Assembly (NCBI RefSeq): GCF_003463065.1
Contig: NZ_QSCM01000001.1
Location: 186,001 to 250,000, forward strand
Length of the DNA stretch: 64,000 nucleotides
Source of the DNA: Blautia sp. OF03-15BH
Lineage (GTDB): Bacteria; Bacillota; Clostridia; Lachnospirales; Lachnospiraceae
Direction: 5' to 3'
The position numbers and the translations under genes are program-made. Shown here piece after piece: positions 9,601 through 16,386 of the stretch; the first letter of the stretch is position 1; the number at the start of each line of letters is the position of its first letter. Below the pieces are notes generated by a model. It did no database searches. It saw only the letters and a program-made list of their open reading frames with translations, and had not been told where the DNA came from.

Positions 9601-10743
9601 GCAGAACAGTTTACATCATACGATTTATTAAGTATTGTTGATGATACCCAAAATGTAGATTATGCTCATATACAAAAAATATTGTCACAAAATAAATGTT
9701 TTGCAGATATTTCATTAGAATGCGATGCAAAGGAGGTTGAAACATTGAAATTTAACGCAATTGTTGGTAATCCACCATATCAAGAAGATGACGGCGGCGC
9801 CGGTGCAAGCGCAAGACCATTATATCCATATTTCGTTAATATGGCGAAAAACTTTTCATCAGAATATTCAACCCTAATAATTCCAAGCAAATGGTATGCA
9901 GGTGGAAAAAATCTTGATAATTTCCGTGAAATGATGCTGTCAGATAAAACAATTAAAGAATTACACGACTGTTTACATCCAGAAGAATACTTCCCAGATA
10001 CCAATAACCGAGGCGGTATATGCTATTTGTTATGGGATACTCAATACGATAATTCACATTCAAAAATGAAAGTAGTAACCCATGAGGGATCAGGAATTGA
10101 AACATCTTACATAAGAGATTTGAAAATACGTGATTTGGATATTTTCTTCCGAAACAATAAGGCTCTTAGTATTCTTGATAAAGTAATACCCGATAATACT
10201 ACACCTGTTTTGCGAGATTATGTATCAGCTGCAAAGGCTTTTGGTTTCCGTACTTTTTTCATTTCTGATGCTCGATTTAGACCAACTCCGAACGGACTTA
10301 CCGAACCAATCAAGTGTTACGGACGTGCAAACAATATTGGATTTGTTGAGAAAACGGAAGTATCTTCACACATTGAATGGATTGATAAATGGAAAGTATT
10401 TATTCCAGAATCAAACAACATAGGTACGGAATTAAACGATGATAATCAGAATTCATTTGTTGGTGCACCGCAAGAAATCTGCACAGAAACATTTTTATGC
10501 GTAGGAGCTGAATTAAATCTAACTCAACAATCAGCAAGAAACCTATCAAATTATCTTAGAACTAAATTTGCACGTTTTCTTCTAAGTCTTGCAAAAATCA
10601 GTCAACACGGAACAAGTAAAACATACCGATTTGTTCCTCTTCAAGATTTCAACGAGGAATGGACTGATGAAAAGCTTTACAAGAAATATTCACTAACACA
10701 ACAAGAAAGAAATTACATAGAATCAAGCATCAAATCGATGTAG
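6655..10743 (+). CDS. Fused GIY-YIG-like nuclease / SF2 helicase / Eco57I-like N6-adenine methylase
   Basis: 1362 residues. The N-terminus (about 20-60: HIYAFTT, then YLKVGDTYRALTVRLNEW) resembles the T5orf172/MUG113 group of GIY-YIG nucleases. A superfamily 2 helicase follows: Walker A-like MRFGKS (187-192), DETH box (291-294), LHLSGTP motif III, and GSTVEQWD/YDQAVFRLQNQ in place of motifs V/VI. Around 740-790 lies a Gly/Asn/Thr-rich linker. The C-terminal part has a degenerate SAM motif I, LDIASKMGEF (924-933, canonical LDPxxGxGxF), and motif IV NPPY (1039-1042) typical of N6-adenine methylases of the Eco57I type, followed by a likely DNA-recognition region. The combination indicates a single-chain restriction-modification or related defence enzyme that translocates on DNA. 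Start is GTG 6655 (TTG 6664 possible), with AAGGAAG just upstream and overlap with the previous gene. A strong terminator follows at once. Confidence 0.8.
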   Translation: MIDLENIELISELITGRVKPHIYAFTTNTIPNYLKVGDTYRALTVRLNEWRKHFPNLQQVYSNPASIDDEIFFRDYAVHDFLIHEKGKYRLLIEDMVDFPPGTYYSKEFFKDTTKADVEEAIIDIQTSYKNNDNKYQFYNANTALPETYTYASTGYWTPRPNQQEAIDNFINAVDNGRTNLLMYAVMRFGKSFTAMCCAKAKNFKKVLVVSAKADVREEWKKTVQSADNFNQDYVFLSSEELLRDENIVSDTLASEKGIVLFLTLQDLQGTEIKTKHKSVFENELDLLIIDETHYGARAESYGRIIKTANTVKDISLNLSDDGDDSVDANIVDKQIKELNVRIKLHLSGTPYRILMGSEFSQEDIISFCQFSDIVAEQELWDKQHISYEDDKYIEEDEDKYQEWDNPYFGFPQMIRFAFTPNESALRILDSLKQNGSTYALSELLKPMSIKKTSDGDHKKFIHEKEVLDLFEAIDGSKDDESIFAFLDYDKIYEGKMCRHMVIVLPYCASCDALEELIITNKTSFKNLCNYEIINISGVDGARTYKTVQAIKDKIRNCEKSDQKTITLTVNRMLTGSTVEQWDTMIFLKDTFSPQEYDQAVFRLQNQYVQSYVDEEGKVIKFNMKPQTLLVDFDPHRMFIMQEQKSLIYNVNTDSSGNHHLRDRMASELKISPIITINKGKIQQVSATDIMAVVSEYSSSRGVKDEANDIPVDDNLFDIDEIKSEIERQAELGSKGGLKTEAHEGNGTGFDNTDENDGNRNANTTGTNSNGGNDDTAASSTTDIENQIQILRNKFKTYYSRILFFAYLTEKKVTSLSDIIDISTESDSKRIMKNLDIDINILKLMVSHMYPFILTALDYKIQNINALSHDESIPAMERAITAMGKFGKLSESEITTPISVATKMIELIPDEAFSSLARDNHHILDIASKMGEFAIVIFNKCTSLGIDINLYKDKILSVPTSSVAYEFTRKIYSILGMDISCIAEQFTSYDLLSIVDDTQNVDYAHIQKILSQNKCFADISLECDAKEVETLKFNAIVGNPPYQEDDGGAGASARPLYPYFVNMAKNFSSEYSTLIIPSKWYAGGKNLDNFREMMLSDKTIKELHDCLHPEEYFPDTNNRGGICYLLWDTQYDNSHSKMKVVTHEGSGIETSYIRDLKIRDLDIFFRNNKALSILDKVIPDNTTPVLRDYVSAAKAFGFRTFFISDARFRPTPNGLTEPIKCYGRANNIGFVEKTEVSSHIEWIDKWKVFIPESNNIGTELNDDNQNSFVGAPQEICTETFLCVGAELNLTQQSARNLSNYLRTKFARFLLSLAKISQHGTSKTYRFVPLQDFNEEWTDEKLYKKYSLTQQERNYIESSIKSM
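9729..9747 (+). promoter_or_regulatory. Possible internal ribosome site and TTG start inside the methylase-helicase gene
   Basis: AAAGGAGGT (9729-9737) lies 8 bases before an in-frame TTG (9745-9747, codon 1031). Translation from there would make a 332-residue C-terminal protein beginning MKFNAIVGNPPYQ, that is, right at methylase motif IV. This may be chance, a relic of a gene fusion, or a real internal start. Confidence 0.35.
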
Positions 10744-10744
10744 A

Positions 10745-10791
10745 AAAAAGCCACAATCCCGGTAGTCCTACTATCAACGATTGTGGCTTTT
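10745..10791 (+). terminator. Rho-independent terminator of the restriction-like cluster
   Basis: AAAAAGCCACAATC (10745-10758) pairs with GATTGTGGCTTTT (10779-10791), four bases after the stop codon at 10743. The stem is long and ends in a T-run. Confidence 0.85.
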
Positions 10792-10940
10792 ACCGTAATC
10801 GCAAAATGGTGTTTACCTTTTACCCTCTCTATTCACTTAAGCATTCATCCTTGCTCCGTCAGTAGTAAGGTCGGTAGTATCGCCCTTTCCCTCTGCCTTA
10901 TTCTGCCCTGTGTTGCCCCAGTCTGCGAAGGTATGCATTA

Positions 10941-10985
10941 TCATAAAACTGGAGTGCCGTGGCAGATGAAAAGTACTTTTATCAT
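10941..10985 (-). pseudogene. Remnant of a low-molecular-weight protein tyrosine phosphatase start
   Basis: An ATG at 10985 with GAGGAG upstream begins MIKVLFICHG, the hallmark N-terminus of LMW protein tyrosine phosphatases (normally followed by NICRSP). Here the match stops abruptly after the Gly and the frame closes five codons later (TPVL-stop). The rest of the gene is missing. The ~375 bases between the terminator at 10791 and the gene at 11167 hold no other recognisable gene. Confidence 0.45.
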
Positions 10986-11166
10986 AGTTTTGTTTCTCCT
11001 CATTTCGCCCGGGAATGCCCTGTTTTGCAAGAGTTTTCGGGATTCATGTAGTTTGCTCTAAAATTACAGATTGTGGCAAATCAGAGCAGAATTAAGTATC
11101 ACAACTGTAAACTGGTACCAATCTGATCTAAAAGACGGCTTTTTACTTTCATTTTTCCATTTCTAA

Positions 11167-11622
11167 TCACTTCTCCATATCCATTGCCATATGTATCATT
11201 TTCTCGAAGGATTCTCTGAAATGCTCATCATCCTCCGATGTCCGTTTTCTTGGTCCTTTTAAATGATTCTTTCCGGATGCCCTTCGTGCCTTCTTATTCA
11301 GATGCCGTTCCATAAGCATCTGGTCAATATTCTCATTGGTATACCATCTTCCGGATTGATGGATCGCATACGCACCTTTTCCAAGAGCCATTGCCGCCAC
11401 TCCATAATCCTGTGATACAACAATATCGCCTTTATGACAAATACTGATCAATTTATAATCCACTGCATCTGAGCCGGCTCCAACTACAATCACCTCACTG
11501 TAATCAGAAGACAACACATGATTTGTATCACACAATAACGTTACTGGAACACTGTGCTCTTTTGCAACTTTTTCAACAATGCCAACTACCGGACAGGCAT
11601 CTGCATCAACAAAAATCTGCAT
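11167..11622 (-). CDS. YaiI/YqxD family protein (UPF0178, DUF188)
   Basis: 151 residues beginning MQIFVDADACPV, the diagnostic start of the UPF0178 family. Further hallmarks are LLCDTNH, VVGAGSDAVDYKLI and DIVVSQDYGVAAMAL. The acidic residues of FVDADACP and of VSQDYG recall PIN-like metal-binding sites, but no reaction is established for the family. ATG 11622 was chosen because GAAAGGAAAGA precedes it and the family starts exactly there. Its start overlaps the end of the upstream VOC gene by 17 bases, so the two are probably co-transcribed and translationally coupled. The C-terminus is basic (KGPRKRTSEDDEHF), as usual for the family. Confidence 0.88.
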   Translation of the reverse strand: MQIFVDADACPVVGIVEKVAKEHSVPVTLLCDTNHVLSSDYSEVIVVGAGSDAVDYKLISICHKGDIVVSQDYGVAAMALGKGAYAIHQSGRWYTNENIDQMLMERHLNKKARRASGKNHLKGPRKRTSEDDEHFRESFEKMIHMAMDMEK

Positions 11623-12001
11623 ATTCTTTCCTTTCATTACACCTGAACGGACTGCGAACCTCAATGAGATTACCACTCGGATCATACAGCCTTACAAGCT
11701 TCTGTCCACCTGCAAGTTCTGTCAATTCTGTGGCATATCGGACGAAATACTTACCGGATTCATATGTTGCAAGCAATCCATCTATATCAAATTCCTCGAA
11801 ATACAGTTCCATCCTGTTATTGAATGGCGTGGAAGTCCCATCCAGCGTCTTCCTCCATACATCAGCATCCTGCAAAACAAGACCCTCCGATAAGATCACA
11901 TTACCTTCATTTTTAAGAATCACTTGCAGTTCAAATAAGTCCCTATAAAACTCTATGGATTTTTCTATATTGTTCACCACGATCAATACATTTTTCAGCA
12001 T
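11606..12001 (-). CDS. VOC (glyoxalase/bleomycin-resistance-like) family protein
   Basis: About 131 residues in a single beta-alpha-beta-beta-beta pair pattern. The N-terminus MLKNVLIVVNNIEKSIEFYRD is the classical first module, and the C-terminal VRLYDPSGNLIEV carries the conserved D-P-x-G-N and metal-ligand Glu of the second module. Members are dioxygenases, isomerases or drug-binding proteins; the substrate cannot be told here. ATG 12001 is chosen over GTG 12010 because GAGGTGA lies about 8 bases upstream. It lies downstream of the deformylase-like gene (27 bases apart) and overlaps the UPF0178 gene. Confidence 0.8.
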   Translation of the reverse strand: MLKNVLIVVNNIEKSIEFYRDLFELQVILKNEGNVILSEGLVLQDADVWRKTLDGTSTPFNNRMELYFEEFDIDGLLATYESGKYFVRYATELTELAGGQKLVRLYDPSGNLIEVRSPFRCNERKEYADFC

Positions 12002-12028
12002 ATCCGTCACCTCGCAATCCGCATGCGG

Positions 12029-12439
12029 TTAAATAATCTTTCCGGACAAATGATCAATTTCATGCTGACAGATCTGCGCCGTCCATCCGGACAGTTTCTG
12101 ACGCTGTTTTTTCCAGTTGAAGTCATAATACTCCACTTCTATTTTCTGGTATCTGGTCGTCTTACGAACACCGTCCAGGGACAGACAACCTTCTTCTGTC
12201 TCATACATGTCATGCTTTGAAACGATCACCGGATTAAACATCACAACATCTATGAATCCCATATTCACAATGATGATATTCTTCTTTACACCAATCATAT
12301 TCGCAGCCATGCCAACGCACCGTTCCCGGTTTGCTTGCAACGTATCCTGCAAATCCCTTCCAACCTGGATATCTGCTTTCGTGGCTGGTTCAGATAGTTG
12401 TCCCAAAAAGAAAACGTCTCTTACGATTTGTTTTACCAT
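12029..12439 (-). CDS. Peptide deformylase-like protein with altered motif 1
   Basis: 136 residues. Motif 2 EEGCLSL and motif 3 QHEIDHLSG are intact and supply the Cys and two His metal ligands plus the catalytic Glu of peptide deformylases, which remove the formyl group from new proteins. Motif 1, normally G-x-G-x-A-A-x-Q, reads CVGMAANM, so the first Gly is Cys and the conserved Gln is Met. This fits a short clostridial paralogue rather than the main housekeeping Def, and activity may differ. GGGAGAAAATAA precedes the ATG. It is the first gene of a small run with the VOC and UPF0178 genes. The ~250 bases upstream (12440-12689) contain no gene I can support. Confidence 0.78.
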   Translation of the reverse strand: MVKQIVRDVFFLGQLSEPATKADIQVGRDLQDTLQANRERCVGMAANMIGVKKNIIIVNMGFIDVVMFNPVIVSKHDMYETEEGCLSLDGVRKTTRYQKIEVEYYDFNWKKQRQKLSGWTAQICQHEIDHLSGKII

Positions 12440-12689
12440 TTATTTTCTCCCTGTAGCTTTTTTCCAATTTATTATTTATATCGAGACAAACTTCGTCTCC
12501 TTCATTCACTTTTTTCCTGATAAATCCACAAGAGTCACTATTACCATGACTGGTGCATCATCCGATCGTTCTTCACAACCAAAATTCAGATTTTCCTTTT
12601 AAATGATCAGTTGCTCCTTGCAACCGTCTATAGGTATCTGCCGGTTTACGTGCAAAGTCGGACACGGTTCTTTTTTCAACGATTATTCC

Positions 12690-13067
12690 ATTCTTTATCC
12701 ACTTCTATCGTTGCTGTATCATTTCGTTTGTATGCGTTCGATTGGTATAAATACGGCTTCTGAAGATCACTTTTTACAGTGAGTTTTTTCGTCTGGTCAT
12801 TATTCTGTGTTTCAAGCATATAGTCTGGTTAGGTGATATACTATCATTGATTTTATTTTCGATATCCAGACAAGCCTGCTTTACATCTGGCAATCCTTTC
12901 ACATTTCCATCATCATCAACACCAAAAAGAATTGCTCCACCATTGTAATTCGAAAAGGCACTGACTGTTTTCAAAAAAGTATTTGAACTTGCCATTAAGG
13001 CATCCATCCGGATGCCAAGTGATCTGCTGAGAGTAGTATCTGCCATTTCGTCAACAGGATCAACCAT
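12690..13067 (-). pseudogene. Broken AlbA_2/Schlafen-type ATP-binding protein
   Basis: From 13067 the frame encodes an AlbA_2 (Schlafen-like, divergent AAA-4) domain start: LKTVSAFSNYNGGAILFGVDDDGNVKGLPD followed by IENKINDSISP. The frame then drifts into unrelated residues and stops at 12774. A later part of the same family, KPYLYQSNAYKRNDTATIEVD, is readable just downstream in a different frame, ending at a TGA near 12690. The middle and the C-terminal half are missing, so the gene has both an internal deletion and a frameshift. Its apparent ATG abuts the stop codon of the LURP-one gene, suggesting it was once downstream in the same operon. Confidence 0.7.
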
Positions 13068-13538
13068 TTAATTCCTGGAACATTTTTCTGCATCAATCGC
13101 AAGTACAAACATCAGAGCATCCAATGCATTTCCCGGATCCTGTACATCAATAACATATGTATCCGTCATATGAAACAGTTCTTTACTAACCCGTGCAATT
13201 GAATAACTGTTTCGATCAAGAATGGTATAATCCCATTCCATAATGGTTCCATCAATATGCCATCCATTGTAGTCAATATTATAATGTGGTGTCAGGAATG
13301 AGAACTCTTTGCTCAGGCGTCCGATATAACTGCCGCTTTTATAAATCTCAAATTTTGGAAGAAAAGTAAGAACTTTCTGAACAACCATTCCTACTTCATT
13401 TCCATAGGCATCATAAATTACAAGTTTATGTCCCCAGGACAGCTGGCCTTTTACTATATAAACAGTGTTGCCGGCTTCATCATAAATATCATAGCTGTCA
13501 AACCATGAAAACAACCTTTGTTTAAACAATAGCTTCAT
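13068..13538 (-). CDS. LURP-one-related (YxjI/Tubby-like barrel) family protein
   Basis: 156 residues with the repeating pattern of the LURP-one/Tubby-C-like barrel: KQRLFSWFDSYDIYDEAGNTVYIVKGQ, then KLVIYDAYGNEVGMV, then FEIYKSGSYIGRLSKEFSF and ARVSKELFHMTDTYVIDV. Bacterial members such as YxjI are of unknown function; related eukaryotic domains bind membranes or lipids. Length is normal for the family and the reading frame is intact. It lies between a broken flavodoxin gene and a broken AlbA_2 gene and may be the only working gene left of that group. Confidence 0.82.
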   Translation of the reverse strand: MKLLFKQRLFSWFDSYDIYDEAGNTVYIVKGQLSWGHKLVIYDAYGNEVGMVVQKVLTFLPKFEIYKSGSYIGRLSKEFSFLTPHYNIDYNGWHIDGTIMEWDYTILDRNSYSIARVSKELFHMTDTYVIDVQDPGNALDALMFVLAIDAEKCSRN

Positions 13539-13625
13539 AACTTTTCACCTCTCTCTTCGACTATTTATCATCTTTGCAATTTTCTTATATTATTCCCTAA
13601 TATATCTGCTTCACTTGTGAATACT

Positions 13626-14246
13626 TTAAATAGAATATCCCATATCGTAGGCTTTTTGGAAAATACTTTGGTTCTTGACCAATCCAGCATCCATCACGTT
13701 TGCTGCATATAGCTTTCCTGCAATCCTGTATTCTTCCAGATGCTCTACAAAACCATTCAGATCACCAAGGGATCTTTCAATAATGTCCTCACCCAGACCA
13801 GCCGATATAATATAGTAAACCTCTTTTTTACCAAGATGCTGCCAGATTGGATAAGTACGGTCAATAAAAGTCTTCATCTGGGCCAGCCATATCATCTTTT
13901 AATACACAGATGCCGCCATTTCTCATACAGCCGTCACAGGCTCTGCAAAAGCCTATATTCTTCTCCATGATACGTACGATTTCCACCTGATGTCCTTTTG
14001 CTTCTGCACCTTTTTTGAACACAGATAAGCATTCCCCCGCTTCAAGTGTGCGGAGCACTAATCGGCGGGTGAGGGGGGATGCTTATGTCAGTGGGAGTTG
14101 AAAGCTCCCACTGACAGATCGCGAAGCGACTGCGTTCATGAGCAAGTAGCGAAGCGGATTGCGAATGTCCGCTTTACCTGCTCACACAAAATTTGTGAAT
14201 TTCCTTTTTTTCTTGGTGAGCTTGAAATTATCAATACATTTTTCAT
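13626..14246 (-). pseudogene. Flavodoxin-family NAD(P)H oxidoreductase gene interrupted by a repeat
   Basis: Starting at ATG 14246 (GGGAGACAAAACA upstream) the sequence encodes MKNVLIISSSPRKKGNSQIL, the FMN-binding start of flavodoxin-like NAD(P)H reductases. After CEQ the frame runs into a 157-bp repeat (14021-14177) that brings a stop. Beyond the repeat the gene resumes with FKKGAEAKGHQVEIV and the Cys-rich GFCRACDGCMRNGGICVLKDDM. There the frame is lost again around 13880: about 25 residues typical of this family are missing before AQMKTFIDRTYPIW. The C-terminal half then continues in another frame to 13626. Two independent lesions make this a clear pseudogene. Confidence 0.85.
14021..14177 (+). 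repeat. Structured intergenic repeat, copy 1 (inserted in flavodoxin gene)
   Basis: About 157 bp, nearly identical to the inverse complement of 17328-17486. It contains a perfect 11-bp hairpin (GTCAGTGGGAG ... CTCCCACTGAC) and a second one formed by AGCGGA ... TCCGCT. It carries no gene. Its borders are fixed by the flanking flavodoxin coding sequence, which reads through on both sides once the repeat is removed. No clear terminal inverted repeat or target duplication is visible. Confidence 0.8.
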
Positions 14247-14300
14247 TGTTTTGTCTCCCTTTGTTTAAAAATTTCCCATTTCATCTATGACATCTTCTGC

Positions 14301-14325
14301 TTGTAGAAACACTCCGATTCTACAA
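14301..14325. promoter_or_regulatory. Palindrome upstream of the flavodoxin pseudogene
   Basis: TTGTAGAA (14301-14308) and TTCTACAA (14318-14325) form a perfect 8-base dyad with a 9-base spacer about 55 bases upstream of the broken flavodoxin gene. It has the look of a repressor or activator site, but no regulator gene lies beside it now. The remaining bases up to the MFS gene stop (14418) show no gene. Confidence 0.4.
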
Positions 14326-14417
14326 CGTCGGATATGCATTTTCGGGTACTAAAAATAAGCAAAGGAATGCTCCTGTATGGCATTTTTTGCCCAGGTCACG
14401 GAATCCCGACAATAGTT

Positions 14418-15497
14418 TTACCCCATAATCCAGCCCATCAGTGCTGACATTACGATCATTACCATGGAAAACAAAAAGGAATTTACCGATATCAGTGTTG
14501 CCCTCTGCCCCGATGGGATCATCTCATTTAACAGTACATCTGTCCGCACTTCCAAAAAATCATCGGACAGAGCGCCGACAAAACCGCCCAGAATCATAAG
14601 ATAAGGTCTCCCCGTAAAAGTCATCCCAAAGGCAAACAGCACCCCTGCTCCGCCTGCCAGCAGCATTCTGACATAAGAACAGTCGGAAAAATACTGCGAT
14701 ATTTTTGCGCCTGCTGCCGCGCCGAGCCCCATCACAAACAGGGCCGGTCCGAGAAGAGCACCGTCAAGTCCCGCAAGAGGAAGTTTCGCCTGCAGGAAAA
14801 ACAATACCAGCGTTGATACTGCGCCGATCAGCGCATTTGTAATCATGATAGTTCTTGCTCTCTTATTTGAGCGAAGAAAGGTCCAGCTTTCTTTTACAAC
14901 CTCAAAAAGCTGTTCCCTGCTGCTGTTGTTTTTTGTCTTCGTATCTTCCATGACCTCCTGAAGGCTGCCTGCAATGAAAAGGGCGACAAGGCAAAACAAC
15001 AGATCCAGAGCATAGGCCTTCCGATAACCCAGCCACAGTGCAAGCCCTGCACATAAGGTAGCCGCAGATTGCGTGATACGATAGAACATCATCTCTGTTG
15101 ATGAAAATCGATTATAAGAGTCTTCATTCCCGTCTTTCTTAAGACTGTCGTAAGCCAGAGCCTCCCGCGTTCCGGAGGCAAGATTATAACTGAGGGCGCT
15201 GCTGCTGATGGCCAGTGCCACGGTTCCAAAACTGTCTGACAGGATCATGAGTCCCCCAGACAAAAGCATCATCACCTGACTGAGTACGAGGGTCTTTTTC
15301 CGCCCAAACACATCGGCTATCACACCTGATGGCAGTTCAAAACAGAAGCTCACGATATGAAAAATACTTTCCAGCAGTCCGATTTCCAGAACAGAAAAAC
15401 CTCTCAGCGCCAGAAGAGCCACCCAGGAGGAACCTGCCGGCAGAAAATATCCCACAGCAGTTAAAAGATACAGCTTATTGATTTGTTTTTTTGACAT
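14418..15497 (-). CDS. MFS transporter (drug efflux type)
   Basis: 359 residues, with some 10-11 hydrophobic segments. The loop between helices 2 and 3 reads ELPSGVIADVFGRKKTLVLSQ, the MFS signature G-x-x-x-D-x-x-G-R-K. The second half begins around NALIGAVSTLVLFFLQ. It is slightly short for the ~400-residue family. Members with this signature export drugs or metabolites by proton antiport; the substrate is unknown. AAAAGGAGATTTTTT precedes the ATG. A near-perfect palindrome sits just upstream of the ribosome site, suggesting local repression. The gene is separated from the upstream ogt gene by 232 bases without another gene. Confidence 0.85.
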   Translation of the reverse strand: MSKKQINKLYLLTAVGYFLPAGSSWVALLALRGFSVLEIGLLESIFHIVSFCFELPSGVIADVFGRKKTLVLSQVMMLLSGGLMILSDSFGTVALAISSSALSYNLASGTREALAYDSLKKDGNEDSYNRFSSTEMMFYRITQSAATLCAGLALWLGYRKAYALDLLFCLVALFIAGSLQEVMEDTKTKNNSSREQLFEVVKESWTFLRSNKRARTIMITNALIGAVSTLVLFFLQAKLPLAGLDGALLGPALFVMGLGAAAGAKISQYFSDCSYVRMLLAGGAGVLFAFGMTFTGRPYLMILGGFVGALSDDFLEVRTDVLLNEMIPSGQRATLISVNSFLFSMVMIVMSALMGWIMG

Positions 15498-15520
15498 AAA
15501 AAATCTCCTTTTTAAAATAT

Positions 15521-15539
15521 TGATAAGATATCTTAATCA
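15521..15539. promoter_or_regulatory. Palindromic candidate operator in the leader of the MFS gene
   Basis: The 12-base perfect palindrome TAAGATATCTTA (15524-15535) extends as an imperfect dyad to TGAT...ATCA (15521-15539). It lies about 25 bases before the MFS start codon and downstream of a TATAAT-like -10 at about 15564. This shape and place are typical of MarR/PadR/ArsR-type repressors that control efflux pumps. No such regulator is encoded next to it. Confidence 0.45.
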
Positions 15540-15729
15540 GGAGACAGTGCTTGCTTTTTGTCCGTTTATTATAAACTGTTTACCTGAAAAAGAGCGCACT
15601 ATCCCTGTAAACAGCGAAAACGTTACCTTTCATCAGATGAAGTGTTGTTGTTTTCCAGCTCATTGTGTGCTCCTTTCCTGTCCATTTGGTATTAGATTAT
15701 CACAGAAATCCGCGGACTGCAAGAATTTC

Positions 15730-16263
15730 TTAAAGTGCGGTTCCTTTCTTCGGAACAAAGAAGCCTTTCTTATTCGTATGCTCCAGCTCCAACAGAGCAA
15801 TTTTCTTATCCATCCCCCCTGCATAACCCGTCAGGCTACCGTTCGTTCCCACCACACGATGGCAAGGGATAATAATGGAAACCTCGTTGTGTCCCACCGC
15901 CCCGCCTACAGCCTGGGCAGACATGGAAGACGTGTTTTGCATAGCCGCCAGTTGTTTTGCAATCTCTCCGTATGTAGTTGTCTGCCCGTATGGAATCTCT
16001 AGCAAAATCTTCCACACGGCCTGTCGGAACGGAGAACCTGCAGGATGAAGCGGCGGCGTAAAATCCGGTTTTTCTCCAGAAAAATAAAGATCCAGCCACT
16101 TTTTCGCCTCAGCGAGCACCTGCGTCTCCTCCGAAATTCTTTCCTTCGGAAGTGTATTGGCAAAATACTTCTGTCCCTCAAACCATAGCCCCGTAAGCCC
16201 AATTTCATCTGCTGCCAGCAGAATACCGCCCAACGGTGACTGATATGTGCTTGTGTATGTCAT
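15730..16263 (-). CDS. ogt: Methylated-DNA--protein-cysteine methyltransferase
   Basis: 177 residues. The active site reads IIPCHRVVGTNGSLTGYAGG, with the acceptor Cys in PCHRV. The helix-turn-helix segment FRQAVWKILLEIPYGQTTTYGEIAKQL and the Asn/Arg region are conserved. The enzyme removes alkyl groups from O6-alkylguanine in DNA by transferring them to its own cysteine, a single-use reaction. The N-terminal domain (MTYTSTYQSPLGGILLAADEIGLTGLWF) is normal for Ogt. The length is typical. It appears to stand alone; the 232 bases downstream hold only the MFS promoter region. Confidence 0.93.
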   Translation of the reverse strand: MTYTSTYQSPLGGILLAADEIGLTGLWFEGQKYFANTLPKERISEETQVLAEAKKWLDLYFSGEKPDFTPPLHPAGSPFRQAVWKILLEIPYGQTTTYGEIAKQLAAMQNTSSMSAQAVGGAVGHNEVSIIIPCHRVVGTNGSLTGYAGGMDKKIALLELEHTNKKGFFVPKKGTAL

Positions 16264-16386
16264 ATTTCTCCTTGCAGTAATCTCCGTTTCTTTAGATTCA
16301 ACACCAGGAACTGTTCTTTTTAAATATAAAAGTGTCTTTAATAATAAACTCTATTGTTTTTTCCTTCATAAACTTTTACCCCTTTA

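Noticed and set aside
4295..10791. Assignment of the cluster to BREX, DISARM or classical type I/III R-M
   Set aside because: No PglX/BrxL/PglZ, no HsdS, no DrmA/B-like genes accompany it; the partner gene and GIY-YIG-like domain do not match those systems.
10783..11061. Plus-strand open frame after the cluster terminator
   Set aside because: It overlaps the terminator, has no ribosome site and no recognisable domain, while the opposite strand shows the LMW-PTP start.
14259..14333. Short minus-strand open frame ending GVFLQAEDVIDEMGNF
   Set aside because: It looks like a real protein end, perhaps of a gene once upstream of the flavodoxin gene, but is too short to assign.
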